From the NCBI GenBank assembly GCA_964531715.1, contig CAZHEE010000005.1, forward strand, positions 1 through 64,000: a stretch of 64,000 bases of DNA. The letters run 5' to 3'. Position 1 is the first letter of the stretch, and each line of letters begins with the position of its first letter. Below the pieces are notes generated by a model. That model made no database searches. It was not told the origin of the DNA and saw nothing but the letters and a program-made list of their open reading frames with translations. Both the position numbers and the translations under genes were made by a program. Shown here piece after piece: positions 31,031 through 41,566 of the stretch. This stretch comes from UBA1664 sp964531715 (GTDB lineage: Bacteria > Pseudomonadota > Alphaproteobacteria > Micavibrionales > UBA1664).

Positions 31031-31644
31031 CGTGTTGGTCTTAATATTTGATTAGCATTAGACCCACGCTGAATAATGAACAATTCTACTTCTCCACCTC
31101 TAGTTTTTTCATTAACAAAAACACGACCTTCGCGTAAGGCACATTCCAAAAATGTGGTTTTACCTTCAAAATCAGCCATTACAGTTGCAACATTTTCTTG
31201 TTCTCTATCACCTATTAAAGGCGATAAATCTACAAGACCATCATTAGTAGCTGAATAACCTTTACCAGCTTGAAAACCACGTTGCTGAACACCAATAACA
31301 GTATCTACCTTAGGATTAACACCATCAGCAGTAGCTTTTAATACACCGATACGTTGTCCATGCAGTGTTGCGATAGCAACCTGTACACCACATTCATTTA
31401 ATTTAGAATTATCATCATCATCATCATCGCGATCACTGTTTTGTCTTGATGGCTCAGGTCTTGATGGCTCATCTCTACTTGGCGGCGCTTCAGGATCTTT
31501 TGTTTTAGGGTCTGATTCATTCTTTACATCAACACCGCTGACATCAAATCGATTTGCTTCAGCAGTGCTAGGCGTTAGCATAAATGTTCCTACTGCTCCT
31601 GCTACTGCAAATACCACTGCTGGTCTTTTCAAAATTTCTAACAT
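31027..31644 (-). CDS. Secreted protein of unknown function with Asp-rich linker
   Basis: The 205-residue protein has a signal peptide or membrane anchor (LKRPAVVFAVAGAVGTFML, then AEA as a possible cleavage site near 30), a low-complexity linker rich in P, S, R and D (45-80, with RDDDDDD), and a C-terminal folded region (85-205) with ECGVQVAIATLHGQRIGVLK and DFEGKTTFLECALREGRVF containing two Cys. AAGGAG lies 9 bases upstream of the ATG. I recognise no family. It is flanked by phaC on the same strand and the convergent carbonic anhydrase gene. Confidence 0.7.
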   Translation of the reverse strand: MLEILKRPAVVFAVAGAVGTFMLTPSTAEANRFDVSGVDVKNESDPKTKDPEAPPSRDEPSRPEPSRQNSDRDDDDDDNSKLNECGVQVAIATLHGQRIGVLKATADGVNPKVDTVIGVQQRGFQAGKGYSATNDGLVDLSPLIGDREQENVATVMADFEGKTTFLECALREGRVFVNEKTRGGEVELFIIQRGSNANQILRPTR

Positions 31645-31705
31645 TTTAATCTCCTTTATTATTTAGATACTTATTAACGTAATATTAATATTAAGTCAAA
31701 TTTTT

Positions 31706-33373
31706 TTATTTATGTTTTTTAAAAACATAGGTTCCTGGGGCGTTTCCATATGTCTTGCCTTGAAAACCTATTGGTTTATGTTTGGTTCCCTTGTTACGTG
31801 AATTAATCCATTTTTGCCAATGTAACCACCATGAGCCTTCATGCTTTTCGCCATTTGCCTCATACCCATATTTATTTTTATGGGGAGGGTTGATAACCCC
31901 CGCAATATGCCCCGACCCTGCGAGAACATATTCATGCGCCCCGCCATATAACGCCGCCCCTTCTTTGACTGCTTTATGCGGTGCGATATGGTCATCCTGC
32001 GTGGCGAGGAAATAGGCAGGTGTTTTAATGGTTTTAAGGTCAAGTTTCTGTCCGAATATCTTATATTCACCTTTGGCAAGTGCATTGTCCATATAAAAGG
32101 ATTTCAAGTAATCCATATGCATTGCGGCCGGTAAATTCGTTACATCACTGTTCCAGTAAAGCAGGTCAAATGCCATCGGCTCGCGCCCCAAAAAATAATT
32201 ATTAATCACAAAATTCCAAATTAAATCGGATGAGCGGAGGAGGGAGAAGGTCAGGCTCATCACGCGTCCATCCATCACGCCGTCTTTTGCAATCATGCTG
32301 TTAAGGCTTTCGAGTTGATCGACCCCGATAAAATTTTTAATGTCACCGGCATGCTCAAAATCCAGTAAAGTCGTCAAAAATGTTGCTGATTGAAATGGAT
32401 TTGACTTGTTTTGACCTGATAATGATGCCAAAACGAGCCCTAATAATGTGCCGCCGATGCAATATCCCATGGCATTGATTGGCGTGTTTGCACCTTCAAC
32501 CGACTGTATTTCCTGCGCGGCCTGCATGACGCCATCCGTGATATAATCCTCAAAACCGATATGCGCATGACTTGCATCAGGGTTCACCCATGAGATGCAA
32601 TAAACCTTATGCCCTTGCCCAACCAACCATTTTATAAAGGAATTTTCTTCCGCCAAATCCAGAATATAATATTTATTAATCCAAGGCGGAATAATAAGAA
32701 GCGGCTCTGCATAAGCCTCGTTTGTTGTCGGTTCAAAGCGTATGAGCTCCATCAAATTATTGCGATAACTAACCTGCCCTTTTGTTATCGCGATATTCCT
32801 GCCTATTTCAAAAGCATTGCTATCCACCATTGTGATAAAGCCGTTTTCGATATCTCTTGTCAGGTTCTCCATGCCTTTCAGGAGGTTCTGACCCTGTGTA
32901 GAAAGCGTCTCTTCGATAATATCCGGATTGAGAAACGGAAAATTGCGCGGATTCATGCTGTCCAGCATGTGCCGTGTTATAAATTTGAGTTTTTCACGCT
33001 CGCTTTCGGGCATATCAAATGTATCGGCCTCAATCGTTGTAATCATCCATTCCGCGGATTTAAGGTAAATGTCCTTAAGCCAGCTAAAATAAGGGTTATC
33101 CTGCCATTTCTCGCTTTTAAAATATTTAGATTGCGGTGAAAAAGAGGGCGTATTGCCTTGCATGAATTGCAGGTAATCATGGCTCAAATCAACAAAACGT
33201 TGCGGGTTTTTCCAATAGTCCGCCCAGTAATGTGTCATGGATTGCATGAATGTCGCCTGCATGGCAGCCAGCGCCGGGGGGAATTCAGGGTTCTTTTCCG
33301 CCATAACGGCATATAGCTTTTGCATTTTTTGCATGGCTTGCATTTGAAAGGCGAAAAAATCAGGCTCAGACAT
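31706..33373 (-). CDS. phaC: Class I polyhydroxyalkanoate synthase PhaC
   Basis: PhaC polymerises 3-hydroxyacyl-CoA into storage polyester granules. The N-terminal PhaC domain (about 60-230) is followed by an alpha/beta-hydrolase domain with the lipase-like box GYCIGG (nucleophile Cys), the Asp in TQDDHIAPH and the His in GSGHIAGVINPP. Other marks are PPWINKYYILDL and SWVNPDASHAHIGFEDY. From the ATG at 33373 it has 555 residues, slightly short of the 580-590 common in class I. No phaA, phaB or phasin gene is adjacent. Confidence 0.94.
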   Translation of the reverse strand: MSEPDFFAFQMQAMQKMQKLYAVMAEKNPEFPPALAAMQATFMQSMTHYWADYWKNPQRFVDLSHDYLQFMQGNTPSFSPQSKYFKSEKWQDNPYFSWLKDIYLKSAEWMITTIEADTFDMPESEREKLKFITRHMLDSMNPRNFPFLNPDIIEETLSTQGQNLLKGMENLTRDIENGFITMVDSNAFEIGRNIAITKGQVSYRNNLMELIRFEPTTNEAYAEPLLIIPPWINKYYILDLAEENSFIKWLVGQGHKVYCISWVNPDASHAHIGFEDYITDGVMQAAQEIQSVEGANTPINAMGYCIGGTLLGLVLASLSGQNKSNPFQSATFLTTLLDFEHAGDIKNFIGVDQLESLNSMIAKDGVMDGRVMSLTFSLLRSSDLIWNFVINNYFLGREPMAFDLLYWNSDVTNLPAAMHMDYLKSFYMDNALAKGEYKIFGQKLDLKTIKTPAYFLATQDDHIAPHKAVKEGAALYGGAHEYVLAGSGHIAGVINPPHKNKYGYEANGEKHEGSWWLHWQKWINSRNKGTKHKPIGFQGKTYGNAPGTYVFKKHK

Positions 33374-33483
33374 CGGCAAAGAGTATCAAAATTTGCGGGA
33401 TAATCCAGTCTTAACCCTTGCTATGATGATAATAATTCGCCACTATCGGCAAAAATAATTGACGAGTATACGGAATAGTGACC

Positions 33484-34065
33484 ATGAATAAAATTTTCCT
33501 TACAATCGCTTTAATATCTGTCAGCGCATTATCAACAGGCTGTGCGCAAATGACGGATATAAAGGGTAACGCCTCCCAATGGTTTCAAGGTGAAAAACTT
33601 CATGATGAACCGCAAAGGCTGGCAGAATCATCACGCTATCGCGATATTGATCGTGCTTCGCTGTTTTCCAACCAGAATGTGACTGTCTTTTCTCTCGATG
33701 GTGATGTTGAGGCGCAACAAAGGCAAATGAACACATCCGGAAATACGGGTGGCATGACCGCTTTTGACCCGAGCGTGGAGGTGTTTGCGGTTGATAATTC
33801 AACTTTCCGCCCGTCTTATATCCCCGAATATGCCGTGCCATCCTTTGGCAATCAAAAGACAATGGCGAATAATTCGACTGTTTTGCAACGACCTAGCCCA
33901 TCTTTGACCGGGCAGGTGGAACGACCTGACATTAAATTTGCACCCGTGGCCATGGTTCCGCGCGCACCTGTCTTTGAGGGGCAAAATATGATGAACCCGA
34001 ACACGCCATCGGTTATTGACAGCCCTTCAAGGCGTAGCCCTCCCATCCTCACCGCATATGAATAG
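33484..34065 (+). CDS. Putative lipoprotein of unknown function
   Basis: The 193-residue product begins with a lipoprotein signal peptide: MNKIFLTIALISVSALSTGC, with Cys20 as the expected lipidation site. The mature part is hydrophilic, with FSNQNVTVFSLDGDVEAQQR and EVFAVDNSTFRPSYIPEYAV as the most ordered-looking stretches and a proline-rich tail. I recognise no family. A GTG at 33478 is an alternative start. It is divergent from phaC and 19 bases ahead of recJ, with which it may be transcribed. Confidence 0.7.
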   Translation: MNKIFLTIALISVSALSTGCAQMTDIKGNASQWFQGEKLHDEPQRLAESSRYRDIDRASLFSNQNVTVFSLDGDVEAQQRQMNTSGNTGGMTAFDPSVEVFAVDNSTFRPSYIPEYAVPSFGNQKTMANNSTVLQRPSPSLTGQVERPDIKFAPVAMVPRAPVFEGQNMMNPNTPSVIDSPSRRSPPILTAYE

Positions 34066-34084
34066 AATCAGTTAAGCTTAAGGC

Positions 34085-35935
34085 ATGATTCAGGCGGCAA
34101 TTAAAAATTATGATTTAGAAGAATGCCAAAACCCCTTTAAAGGCAAACTCTCTGTTAAGGGCAAGTCATGGGTCATGCCCTTGATTAATGAGATGCGGGT
34201 TGCGGCATTGCTCCAACAACATAATATTCCTGAAATCATTGCACGCATAATCGTGTCACGTGATCTTGATAAAGGGTGCATTGACCGCTTTTTGACACCT
34301 AAAATAGCACGCGATTTCCCGGACCCCTTTAAATTGGCGAATATGCGTGACGCGTCATGCTCTCTTTCTGACGCAATTATGAGCGGTAAAAAAATTGGTA
34401 TTATCGCCGATTTTGATGTTGATGGCGCGACCAGTTGCGCCGTTTTGAAAAATTTTTTGGATAGTGTGACAAATGAGAATAATGTTGTTCCGTTCTTTAT
34501 TCCTGATCGTCTTAATGATGGTTACGGTCCATCAGTTAAGGCTTTTGATACGCTAAAGGCTCAAAATTGTGAGATTATTGTCATTCTTGATAGTGGCATA
34601 ACATCATTAGAGCCGATTAAATATGCGCGCTCCATCGGAATGGAAGTCATTGTCATTGACCATCATGAGCCTGAAATGACACTCCCTGACGCCAATTTTA
34701 TTATTAATCCGAAGCTTGAAGAGTGTCAAAGTGGCTATGATTATATGGCGGCGGTCGGGATTACATTTATGTTTTGCATCGCCATGAATGTCACTTTGCG
34801 TCAAAAAGGGTATTATAATGAGGTCACTGAACCAAGCATGAAACCTCTTATGGATTTGGTTGCGCTTGGCACGGTGTGCGATATGGTGCCACTAATCGAT
34901 GCAAACCGCCTGTTTGTGAAGTATGGCTTTCATCAGATGGCAACACTCGATAATATCGGTTTAAAAGCACTCCTTGCCGTCTCCAACATAAAAGGCTTGC
35001 CCGATCCATATCATGCAGGCTTTATGCTCGGCCCCAGGATAAATGCAGGGTCGCGCGTCCATCAAAGTGATCTTGGTGCGCAACTGCTTTTGGCAAAAAA
35101 TGATGATGAGGCAATGCGGCTGGCGTGGCTTCTCAATGATTGTAACGAAAAGCGCAAAATGTTGCAAAAGGATATGACGCGCGAAGCCATGGCCAAGGCT
35201 AAAGAGCATCTTATCAATCATCCGCAATGTCATAGCCTTGTGATTGATGGTCAAGGCTGGCATACGGGGCTGAGCGGTCTGGTCGCAGGTGCGCTTAAAG
35301 ATAAATATAATAAACCGGCCTGCATCATTGCCTATGTTGAGACAGAAAATGGCAACATTGAGGGCAGGGCATCCGGACGCTCTATAGCAGGTGTTCATCT
35401 GGCAAATATTTTCATTGAGGGACAGCAAAATGGCTTGCTTGAAAAAGGCGGCGGGCACGCGATGGCTGGCGGATTTACGATCAAGCCTCAAAATGTCGAG
35501 GCTTTCCGCGTATTTTTTGAGGAAAAAACTGTTGAGGCACTGCGTGAGGACAAAGACAGTCAAAATAACAATATCTTGATTGAGAGTTGCCTATCGGTTC
35601 AAAGTCTCACCATGCAAACGGCAGATTTATTGATAAATGCCCTTGCCCCATTCGGTATGGGACATCCCGAACCGAATATTATTTTGAGTGACATATGTAT
35701 TGATTATGCGGAGCAGGTGGGTGGCAACCACCTCCGCTGTAACATCCGCGATATAAGCGGTGGTCGCGCAATGAAAGCTATGGCTTTTAAAGCGTTAGAG
35801 ACGGATCTGGGCACTTTGCTGACACAATCAAAAGGGACGGGCAGAGCACTCCACCTGCATGGTCAGGTCAAGATTAATGAATGGCAAGGCAATAAAACGG
35901 TTGAGTTTCACATTACAGATGCGATGGAGGCTTAG
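34085..35935 (+). CDS. recJ: Single-stranded-DNA-specific exonuclease RecJ
   Basis: RecJ degrades single-stranded DNA 5' to 3' in repair and recombination. The DHH phosphoesterase motifs are present: IIADFDVDGATSCAVL (about 100-115), VILDSGITS, and VIDHHEPE (DHH). The DHHA1 domain has RASGRSIAGVHLANIF and EKGGGHAMAGGFTI, and an OB-fold closes the protein at 616 residues. Length and order match the family. Confidence 0.97.
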   Translation: MIQAAIKNYDLEECQNPFKGKLSVKGKSWVMPLINEMRVAALLQQHNIPEIIARIIVSRDLDKGCIDRFLTPKIARDFPDPFKLANMRDASCSLSDAIMSGKKIGIIADFDVDGATSCAVLKNFLDSVTNENNVVPFFIPDRLNDGYGPSVKAFDTLKAQNCEIIVILDSGITSLEPIKYARSIGMEVIVIDHHEPEMTLPDANFIINPKLEECQSGYDYMAAVGITFMFCIAMNVTLRQKGYYNEVTEPSMKPLMDLVALGTVCDMVPLIDANRLFVKYGFHQMATLDNIGLKALLAVSNIKGLPDPYHAGFMLGPRINAGSRVHQSDLGAQLLLAKNDDEAMRLAWLLNDCNEKRKMLQKDMTREAMAKAKEHLINHPQCHSLVIDGQGWHTGLSGLVAGALKDKYNKPACIIAYVETENGNIEGRASGRSIAGVHLANIFIEGQQNGLLEKGGGHAMAGGFTIKPQNVEAFRVFFEEKTVEALREDKDSQNNNILIESCLSVQSLTMQTADLLINALAPFGMGHPEPNIILSDICIDYAEQVGGNHLRCNIRDISGGRAMKAMAFKALETDLGTLLTQSKGTGRALHLHGQVKINEWQGNKTVEFHITDAMEA

Positions 35936-36028
35936 AAAAATTGCAAAAAAGGCTTGATTTCATGTGCCGAAACCCATTATATACATTCAACCAAGGCAAA
36001 ATCTGGAATTTGCACGATTTTTAATCAT

Positions 36029-36104
36029 GTCCCGTTCGTCTAGAGGCCTAGGACACCGCCCTTTCACGGCGGCAACACGGGTTCGAATCCCGTACGGGAT
36101 GCCA
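36029..36104 (+). tRNA. tRNA-Glu (TTC)
   Basis: 76 bases. Acceptor GTCCCGT pairs with ACGGGAT (G1-U72), discriminator G, CCA encoded, T-loop GGTTCGAATCC, anticodon stem CCGCC/GGCGG with loop CTTTCAC giving TTC. It lies alone between recJ and the helicase gene. Confidence 0.95.
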
Positions 36105-36163
36105 TTAAATAAACGGATTTAAATACTTAAACAGATTATTGATAACAAACGAAAAATTCTGAT

Positions 36164-37435
36164 TTGACCATATCCAATTTTGATGATTTAGGACTTCATA
36201 ATGACATTTTAAAAGCTGTCAAAGAGGTCGGCTATGAAACCCCCACTGAAATTCAGGCAAAGGCCATTCCTGCAATTTTGATGATGAAGGATATTATCGG
36301 CATTGCCCAGACGGGAACGGGTAAAACAGGCGCATTCACGCTTCCGATGATTGAGGTTTTACAAGGTGGCGTTGCAAAGGCACGCATGCCGCGTGCGTTG
36401 GTTTTGACACCGACAAGGGAGCTGGCCGCACAGGTTGCCGAAAATATAGAGCTTTATTCAAAATATTTACACCTCAGCCATGCCTTAATTGTGGGTGGAG
36501 TTCAAGCGAATGATCAGATTGCCAAGCTTGAGCGTGGCGTTGACATTTTGATTGCAACACCCGGGAGGCTTTTGGATTTGCAAGAGCGCGGTAATGTCCT
36601 TTTGCGTGATATCAAGTTTCTTGTGATTGACGAGGCCGACCGCATGCTCGATATGGGGTTTATTCCTGACATTGAGAAAATTATTGGCTTCCTGCCTGCG
36701 CTACGTCAAAATTTATTATTTTCTGCGACTATGCCAAAGCCTATTCAGAAATTGGCTGAAAAGCTGATGGATAATCCAAAAGTTATTGAGATAGAACGCC
36801 AATCTTCGACAACGGCCAATGTCACCCAGAAATTAATCATTGTTCAAAATGAAGCCTCAAAAGTGGGTCATCTGGTTCAATTTTTGAAAGATAAGCAAGT
36901 CGATTCCGCCTTTATCTTTTGTAATCGTAAGCGCGATATTGATAAATATGCCGTTGCGCTTGAGAAGGCAGGTATAAAGGCAAGCCCGCTCCATGGTGAT
37001 ATGTCACAATCGGCGCGGACAAGCACGCTTCAGAAATTCAAGGATAGAGAGCTAGATATCTTGGTGTGTAGTGACGTTGCCGCGCGTGGTATTGATGTGT
37101 CCGATGTCTCTCATGTTTTTAATATGGATTTGCCAACAAATGCGGAAGATTACGTCCACCGTATCGGCAGGACTGGCCGTGCAGGTAAAGAAGGTGAAGC
37201 CTTTAGTTTTGTAGTGCTTAAAACAGATGAAAAATATCTGGAAGCGATTGAGGGCATAATCGGAAATGCAATTGGGCGCATAGAGCTTACAAAGCCAAAA
37301 ATAGTCAAAACAGATCAAAAACAGGTCAAAAACAAGTCAAATTCGCGTCAAAAAAGTCAAAATGAGGTCATTGACACTGATTCACCAATCGGTTTCGGGA
37401 ATGATTTGCCTGACTTTATGGCGATTGGTCGTTAA
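36164..37435 (+). CDS. DEAD-box RNA helicase, RhlE-like
   Basis: A 423-residue ATP-dependent RNA helicase. Motifs in order: Q motif ETPTEIQAKAIPAI, Walker A AQTGTGKTGAF, PTRELAAQ (Ia), TPGRLLD (Ib), VIDEADRMLDMGF (II, DEAD), SATMPKP (III), FCNRKRD (IV), SDVAARGIDVSDVSHV (V) and HRIGRTGRAG (VI). A basic, Lys/Gln/Asn-rich tail (380-410) may bind RNA. Translation starts at a TTG. RhlE-type helicases act in ribosome assembly and RNA decay, and the exact role is unknown. Confidence 0.95.
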   Translation: MTISNFDDLGLHNDILKAVKEVGYETPTEIQAKAIPAILMMKDIIGIAQTGTGKTGAFTLPMIEVLQGGVAKARMPRALVLTPTRELAAQVAENIELYSKYLHLSHALIVGGVQANDQIAKLERGVDILIATPGRLLDLQERGNVLLRDIKFLVIDEADRMLDMGFIPDIEKIIGFLPALRQNLLFSATMPKPIQKLAEKLMDNPKVIEIERQSSTTANVTQKLIIVQNEASKVGHLVQFLKDKQVDSAFIFCNRKRDIDKYAVALEKAGIKASPLHGDMSQSARTSTLQKFKDRELDILVCSDVAARGIDVSDVSHVFNMDLPTNAEDYVHRIGRTGRAGKEGEAFSFVVLKTDEKYLEAIEGIIGNAIGRIELTKPKIVKTDQKQVKNKSNSRQKSQNEVIDTDSPIGFGNDLPDFMAIGR

Positions 37436-37487
37436 TGGCCTTAAAAGCTTTGTTGACAGTATAGAGCGGCGCTCTCAAAATAACAGT

Positions 37488-39704
37488 ATGTTTTCAATGC
37501 ATTTTACCGTCACTTTTTTCTTAATGCTTGTCACGGTATGCGCTTTTCATATGACTGCACATGCGCAGGTAACTGTTCAAACATTTGTTAATTCTGACCT
37601 CCTCATTTATAATCAGGACAGTAATATCGTTGAGGCGAGCGGCAATGTTGTGATTACTCAAGGCAGTCGAACTCTTGAAGCGGATAAGGTCAGCTATAAT
37701 CTTGATATGGATGAAGCGGTGGCGAGTGGCAATGTTATCCTGCGCGATATAGATGGCAGTATTCATTATGCCGATGATTTTACGCTCAGTAATGCCATGA
37801 CAGAAGGTTTTGTCAGCAGTCTTTATACGGTACTCGATGACGGCTCGCGCCTGTGGGCTGCGCGCGCGGTACGTGAAACCCCTGACAAACATGTTCTTGA
37901 AAAGGCGCGCTATACACCATGTCAGGCTTGCGAGATAAACCCTGACCGTAAGCCGGCATGGGCTTTGCGGGCATCCGAAGTGACGCATAATCAAGAGACG
38001 GCCTCTATTCAATATGAAGATGTCTGGTTTGAAGCTTGGGGTCAACCTGTGGCCTATATCCCTTATTTTAGCCACCCTGACGGCTCAATAGACCAAAAAA
38101 GCGGTTTTTTAGCCCCGGTCGTCGGTTTTGGAAGTGATTACGGTTTTAATGCGATGAGTAGTTATTACTGGGCCATTGCGCCTGATTTCGATGCGACAAT
38201 CGGCGCGCGTGTTTTTACAAAAGCACAGCCTCAACTTAATCTTGAGCTGAGAAAACGATATGAGAATGCAGCTGTAACGGCTATCGGCTCGGCCACATAT
38301 TCTGACCGAATTGACAGTGTAAATGGTATAAGTATCGCGCGTGATGATGAGTTTCGCGGCCACTTGGAACTGGACAGCCTTTGGAACATAAACCAATATT
38401 GGCGTGCAGGAACGGATTTAAAGGTCACAACAGACGAGCAATATTTGGAACAATATGATATTGAAGAAGATGAGGATGTTTTGACCAATCGAATTTTTGC
38501 AGAGCGATTTGAAAATCGTGATTATGCCTCGGTTGAATTGCTGGCTTTTCAGGACTTGCGGCTTGATACAGATGTTGACCAGCCGAATGCGCTACCCTAT
38601 GCCAATATGTCTTTTATCAGCAAGCCTGATTCGGCTTTGGGTGGTCGTTTGCAGTGGGATAATTCATTTTTAAGCTTGTTTCGCGAGGGTAATGACCAGG
38701 ATGTAAATCGCGTAAGCAGCCGCATTGCATGGCACAGACAAGATATATTACCTGCCGGTTTAACCACCAAAACCGAATTATCCCTCAGAGGTGACGCTTA
38801 CTATACTTCTGACCGTGATATTGCAAAGGTAGATCCGACCGAAGATGATGCGCAATTTGATACACGTTTGATACCGACCGCCAATATTGAGGTTGCATAT
38901 CCGCTTCAAAAACAGGTCATAAGAGGTCAAATTCGGGTCAAGCCTAAGCTTGGTTTAACCGCTCGCCCTGATGTGGATAATGATAGTGATATCCCAAATG
39001 AGGATAGTATTGACGCTCAAATTGATGTGACAAATTTGTTTGAGGCTGACCGTTTTCCGGGTCTTGACCGCGTTGAGGATCGTAGCCGCATCAATTATGG
39101 TGTTGAAACAGGTTTTTATACAGATGAAGGTGACCGCTATACTGCAGAAATCGGGCAATCTTATCGCCTTGATGATGAGGATAATCCTTTTCCGAATGGC
39201 TCAGGCTTTGAGGAGCAAGCCTCGGACATTGTCGGGCAAATTGGCGCAAGTGTTAATGATGCGCGGCATAACCTAAATTACCGTTTTCAATTAAATGGGC
39301 AAAGTTTGAATGCAGAACGCCACGAAATTTTTGGCTCAACAAGGGTTAAAAACACACAATTATCCGCGATTTATTTCTTTGAAAAAGGTGCGGAGAATAC
39401 AGAATTTACCGAGAGTAGGGAGCAAGTCACGGCAGCCCTGACGCAACAGGTTGGCGATAGCTGGACCGTCCGGGCAGGCGCACTTTATGACCTTGGTGAA
39501 GAGCCGGGTTTGCGTCGATCAAGCCTCGGTATTGCCTATGATGATGAATGTTACGGGGTGTCAGCAGAGGTGCAGCGTGAGCTGCAACGTGAGGCATCAG
39601 GGTCAAATGACACGACAGTTTTTCTCCGTTTTCGCCTGAAAAATCTGGGAGAGTTTGAGGCGACCGCCTATGATTACAGCTCACCTGTAGGGGGGGCATT
39701 ATGA
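37488..39704 (+). CDS. lptD: LPS-assembly protein LptD
   Basis: LptD is the outer-membrane beta-barrel that inserts lipopolysaccharide. It has a signal peptide (residues 1-26, ending HMTAHAQ), an OstA/LptA-like N-terminal jellyroll (VIYNQ-type repeats: NSDLLIYNQDSNIVEASGNV, SYNLDMDEAVASGNVIL), and a large C-terminal barrel. A CxxC pair (TPCQACEINPD) and a later Cys (DDECYGVS) could form the disulfide needed for maturation. The ATG at 37488 follows the helicase stop by 52 bases. Its last codons overlap the next gene by four bases. 738 residues. Confidence 0.94.
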   Translation: MFSMHFTVTFFLMLVTVCAFHMTAHAQVTVQTFVNSDLLIYNQDSNIVEASGNVVITQGSRTLEADKVSYNLDMDEAVASGNVILRDIDGSIHYADDFTLSNAMTEGFVSSLYTVLDDGSRLWAARAVRETPDKHVLEKARYTPCQACEINPDRKPAWALRASEVTHNQETASIQYEDVWFEAWGQPVAYIPYFSHPDGSIDQKSGFLAPVVGFGSDYGFNAMSSYYWAIAPDFDATIGARVFTKAQPQLNLELRKRYENAAVTAIGSATYSDRIDSVNGISIARDDEFRGHLELDSLWNINQYWRAGTDLKVTTDEQYLEQYDIEEDEDVLTNRIFAERFENRDYASVELLAFQDLRLDTDVDQPNALPYANMSFISKPDSALGGRLQWDNSFLSLFREGNDQDVNRVSSRIAWHRQDILPAGLTTKTELSLRGDAYYTSDRDIAKVDPTEDDAQFDTRLIPTANIEVAYPLQKQVIRGQIRVKPKLGLTARPDVDNDSDIPNEDSIDAQIDVTNLFEADRFPGLDRVEDRSRINYGVETGFYTDEGDRYTAEIGQSYRLDDEDNPFPNGSGFEEQASDIVGQIGASVNDARHNLNYRFQLNGQSLNAERHEIFGSTRVKNTQLSAIYFFEKGAENTEFTESREQVTAALTQQVGDSWTVRAGALYDLGEEPGLRRSSLGIAYDDECYGVSAEVQRELQREASGSNDTTVFLRFRLKNLGEFEATAYDYSSPVGGAL

Positions 39705-41566
39705 TAGATTTACCGATGCAAATGCATATGTGGTTCGGGATAATCGTGACCTTGCTTGCGGTTTACTCATTTGCAAAGGAAAAAATTTCCCTTGAAATGA
39801 CGGCTTTGTCACTGGTTGCTGTCTTGTTGATATATGGGCAGATTTTTCCTGTCAATGATGCGGCAGGGGATAATCTTTTAAACCCGACAAGCCTTCTGGC
39901 AGGCTTTGCCAATCCATCACTCATGGCGGTTCTTGCGCTCCTGATTATGGGGCAGGGGATGCTACAGACGGAGGCGTTGCGCCCGATAACGCAGCTTTTT
40001 AAGGTCAAAAACAAGTCATGGGGCAAAATTGCGGTTATTTTGCTTATACTTTTTGTGCTTGTCGCATCAGCTTTTATGAATAATACACCGCTTGTTATTC
40101 TTGCGATTCCAATCCTTCAGGTGCTGTGCAACAATATTCAGATACCGCAATCAAAGGTCATGATACCGCTTAGTTTCGGGGCAATTTTAGGGGGGATGAC
40201 CACTCTTATCGGGTCATCCACAAACCTTTTGGTGTCAAGTGCCATGACCGATATTGGGTTTGAGCCGCTTGATTTTTTTGAATTTACAATCGTCGGGGCA
40301 ATGATGGCCGCGGTCGGTTTCATCTATGTTGCCTTCATATTACCGTTTTTACTGCCGAATCGTGAATCGCTTGCCAATCACTTGTCGGGTCAGGATAAGC
40401 AATTTATTGCCGAAATTGATATTGAGGAGGGAAGCGCGCTGATTGGCGTTGAATGCGTCAATGGCAAATTTCCGAAGATGCCGGACATGAATATCCGCAT
40501 GATCCAACGCTCAGGTCACGTTATTTTGCCGCCTTTTGAAGGCTATACCATTCATAAAGGCGATATCATTATTGTTGCGGCAACACGGTCCGCGTTAACA
40601 GATGTTCTCGGTTCCAATCCGGGCTTTTTGATTTCCGACCATGAAATTGAAAATGTTATTGAGAATGAAGAGGATGATAACGCCGAGAACGAAGAAGGGT
40701 ATGAGCTGAATACGCGTGTTTTGGCCGAAGTTATGATTACGCCGACATCGCGCTTGATTGATATGTCGTTGGAACAAGCGGGGTTTGATAAACAATATGG
40801 CGCGGTCGTGCTGGGTATTCAACGCCGTGCGCGGGTTGTGCGCCGCCGTCTCGGTCGTGTAAAATTAGAGGCAGGGGATGTTTTGCTGATTGCAGGATCG
40901 CAGGCATCGCTTGACCAAATGCGGTCCAGCACAGATTTTATTGTTATGGCAGGGAGCATTAAAGATATGCCGCTGACCTCTAAAGCACCGATAGCCATGG
41001 CAATATTCTTGGCGACAATCGGCTCGGCAGCCCTTGGCTTTTTACCAATTCCAGTGGCCTCGATTGCGGGTGCGATGGCCATGATTGCAACGGGATGTTT
41101 GAATTTGAAGCAAGCCTTACGCGCCGTTGACCGCAAGATTTATCTGCTTGTTGGTGCGGCGCTTGCGCTTGGTACCGTTCTTCAAGTCACAAAAGGCGCG
41201 GCGGCAATGGCTGATGTGCTGACCATTATGCCTTATGCAGATGATCCGCTTGTGTTAGCGTCCGTCTTGTTCATTTTGGTGGCGATTACAACCAATCTGC
41301 TCACCAATAATGCTTGCGCTATTCTTTACACGCCGATTGCAATGAATTTGGCGATTAATGCCAATATTGACCCTTATATTTTCGCCGTTGTGGTTGTGAT
41401 GGGGGCGAATTGCTCCTTCGCGTCACCGATTGGGTATCAGACGAATTTAATGGTCATGGGCCCGGGGCATTACAGGTTTAAGGACTTCATGAAGGCAGGG
41501 ATACCGCTCATTATCGTGATGTGGATTACATTCACACTCATCGCAAAATATTATTATGGGTTATAA
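39701..41566 (+). CDS. SLC13 family permease with RCK-type C-domains
   Basis: A 621-residue transporter of the SLC13/DASS type with about 11 membrane helices. They are split by a cytoplasmic insert (about 225-420) holding two TrkA-C-like domains (IEEGSALIGVECVNGKF and TRVLAEVMITPTSRLIDMSL). The signature SFGAILGGMTTLIGSSTNLL and the second SNN-like site LLTNNACAILYTPIA are clear. Likely substrates are sulfate or dicarboxylates, which cannot be separated by sequence alone. The ATG overlaps the lptD stop, suggesting coupled translation. Confidence 0.9.
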   Translation: MIDLPMQMHMWFGIIVTLLAVYSFAKEKISLEMTALSLVAVLLIYGQIFPVNDAAGDNLLNPTSLLAGFANPSLMAVLALLIMGQGMLQTEALRPITQLFKVKNKSWGKIAVILLILFVLVASAFMNNTPLVILAIPILQVLCNNIQIPQSKVMIPLSFGAILGGMTTLIGSSTNLLVSSAMTDIGFEPLDFFEFTIVGAMMAAVGFIYVAFILPFLLPNRESLANHLSGQDKQFIAEIDIEEGSALIGVECVNGKFPKMPDMNIRMIQRSGHVILPPFEGYTIHKGDIIIVAATRSALTDVLGSNPGFLISDHEIENVIENEEDDNAENEEGYELNTRVLAEVMITPTSRLIDMSLEQAGFDKQYGAVVLGIQRRARVVRRRLGRVKLEAGDVLLIAGSQASLDQMRSSTDFIVMAGSIKDMPLTSKAPIAMAIFLATIGSAALGFLPIPVASIAGAMAMIATGCLNLKQALRAVDRKIYLLVGAALALGTVLQVTKGAAAMADVLTIMPYADDPLVLASVLFILVAITTNLLTNNACAILYTPIAMNLAINANIDPYIFAVVVVMGANCSFASPIGYQTNLMVMGPGHYRFKDFMKAGIPLIIVMWITFTLIAKYYYGL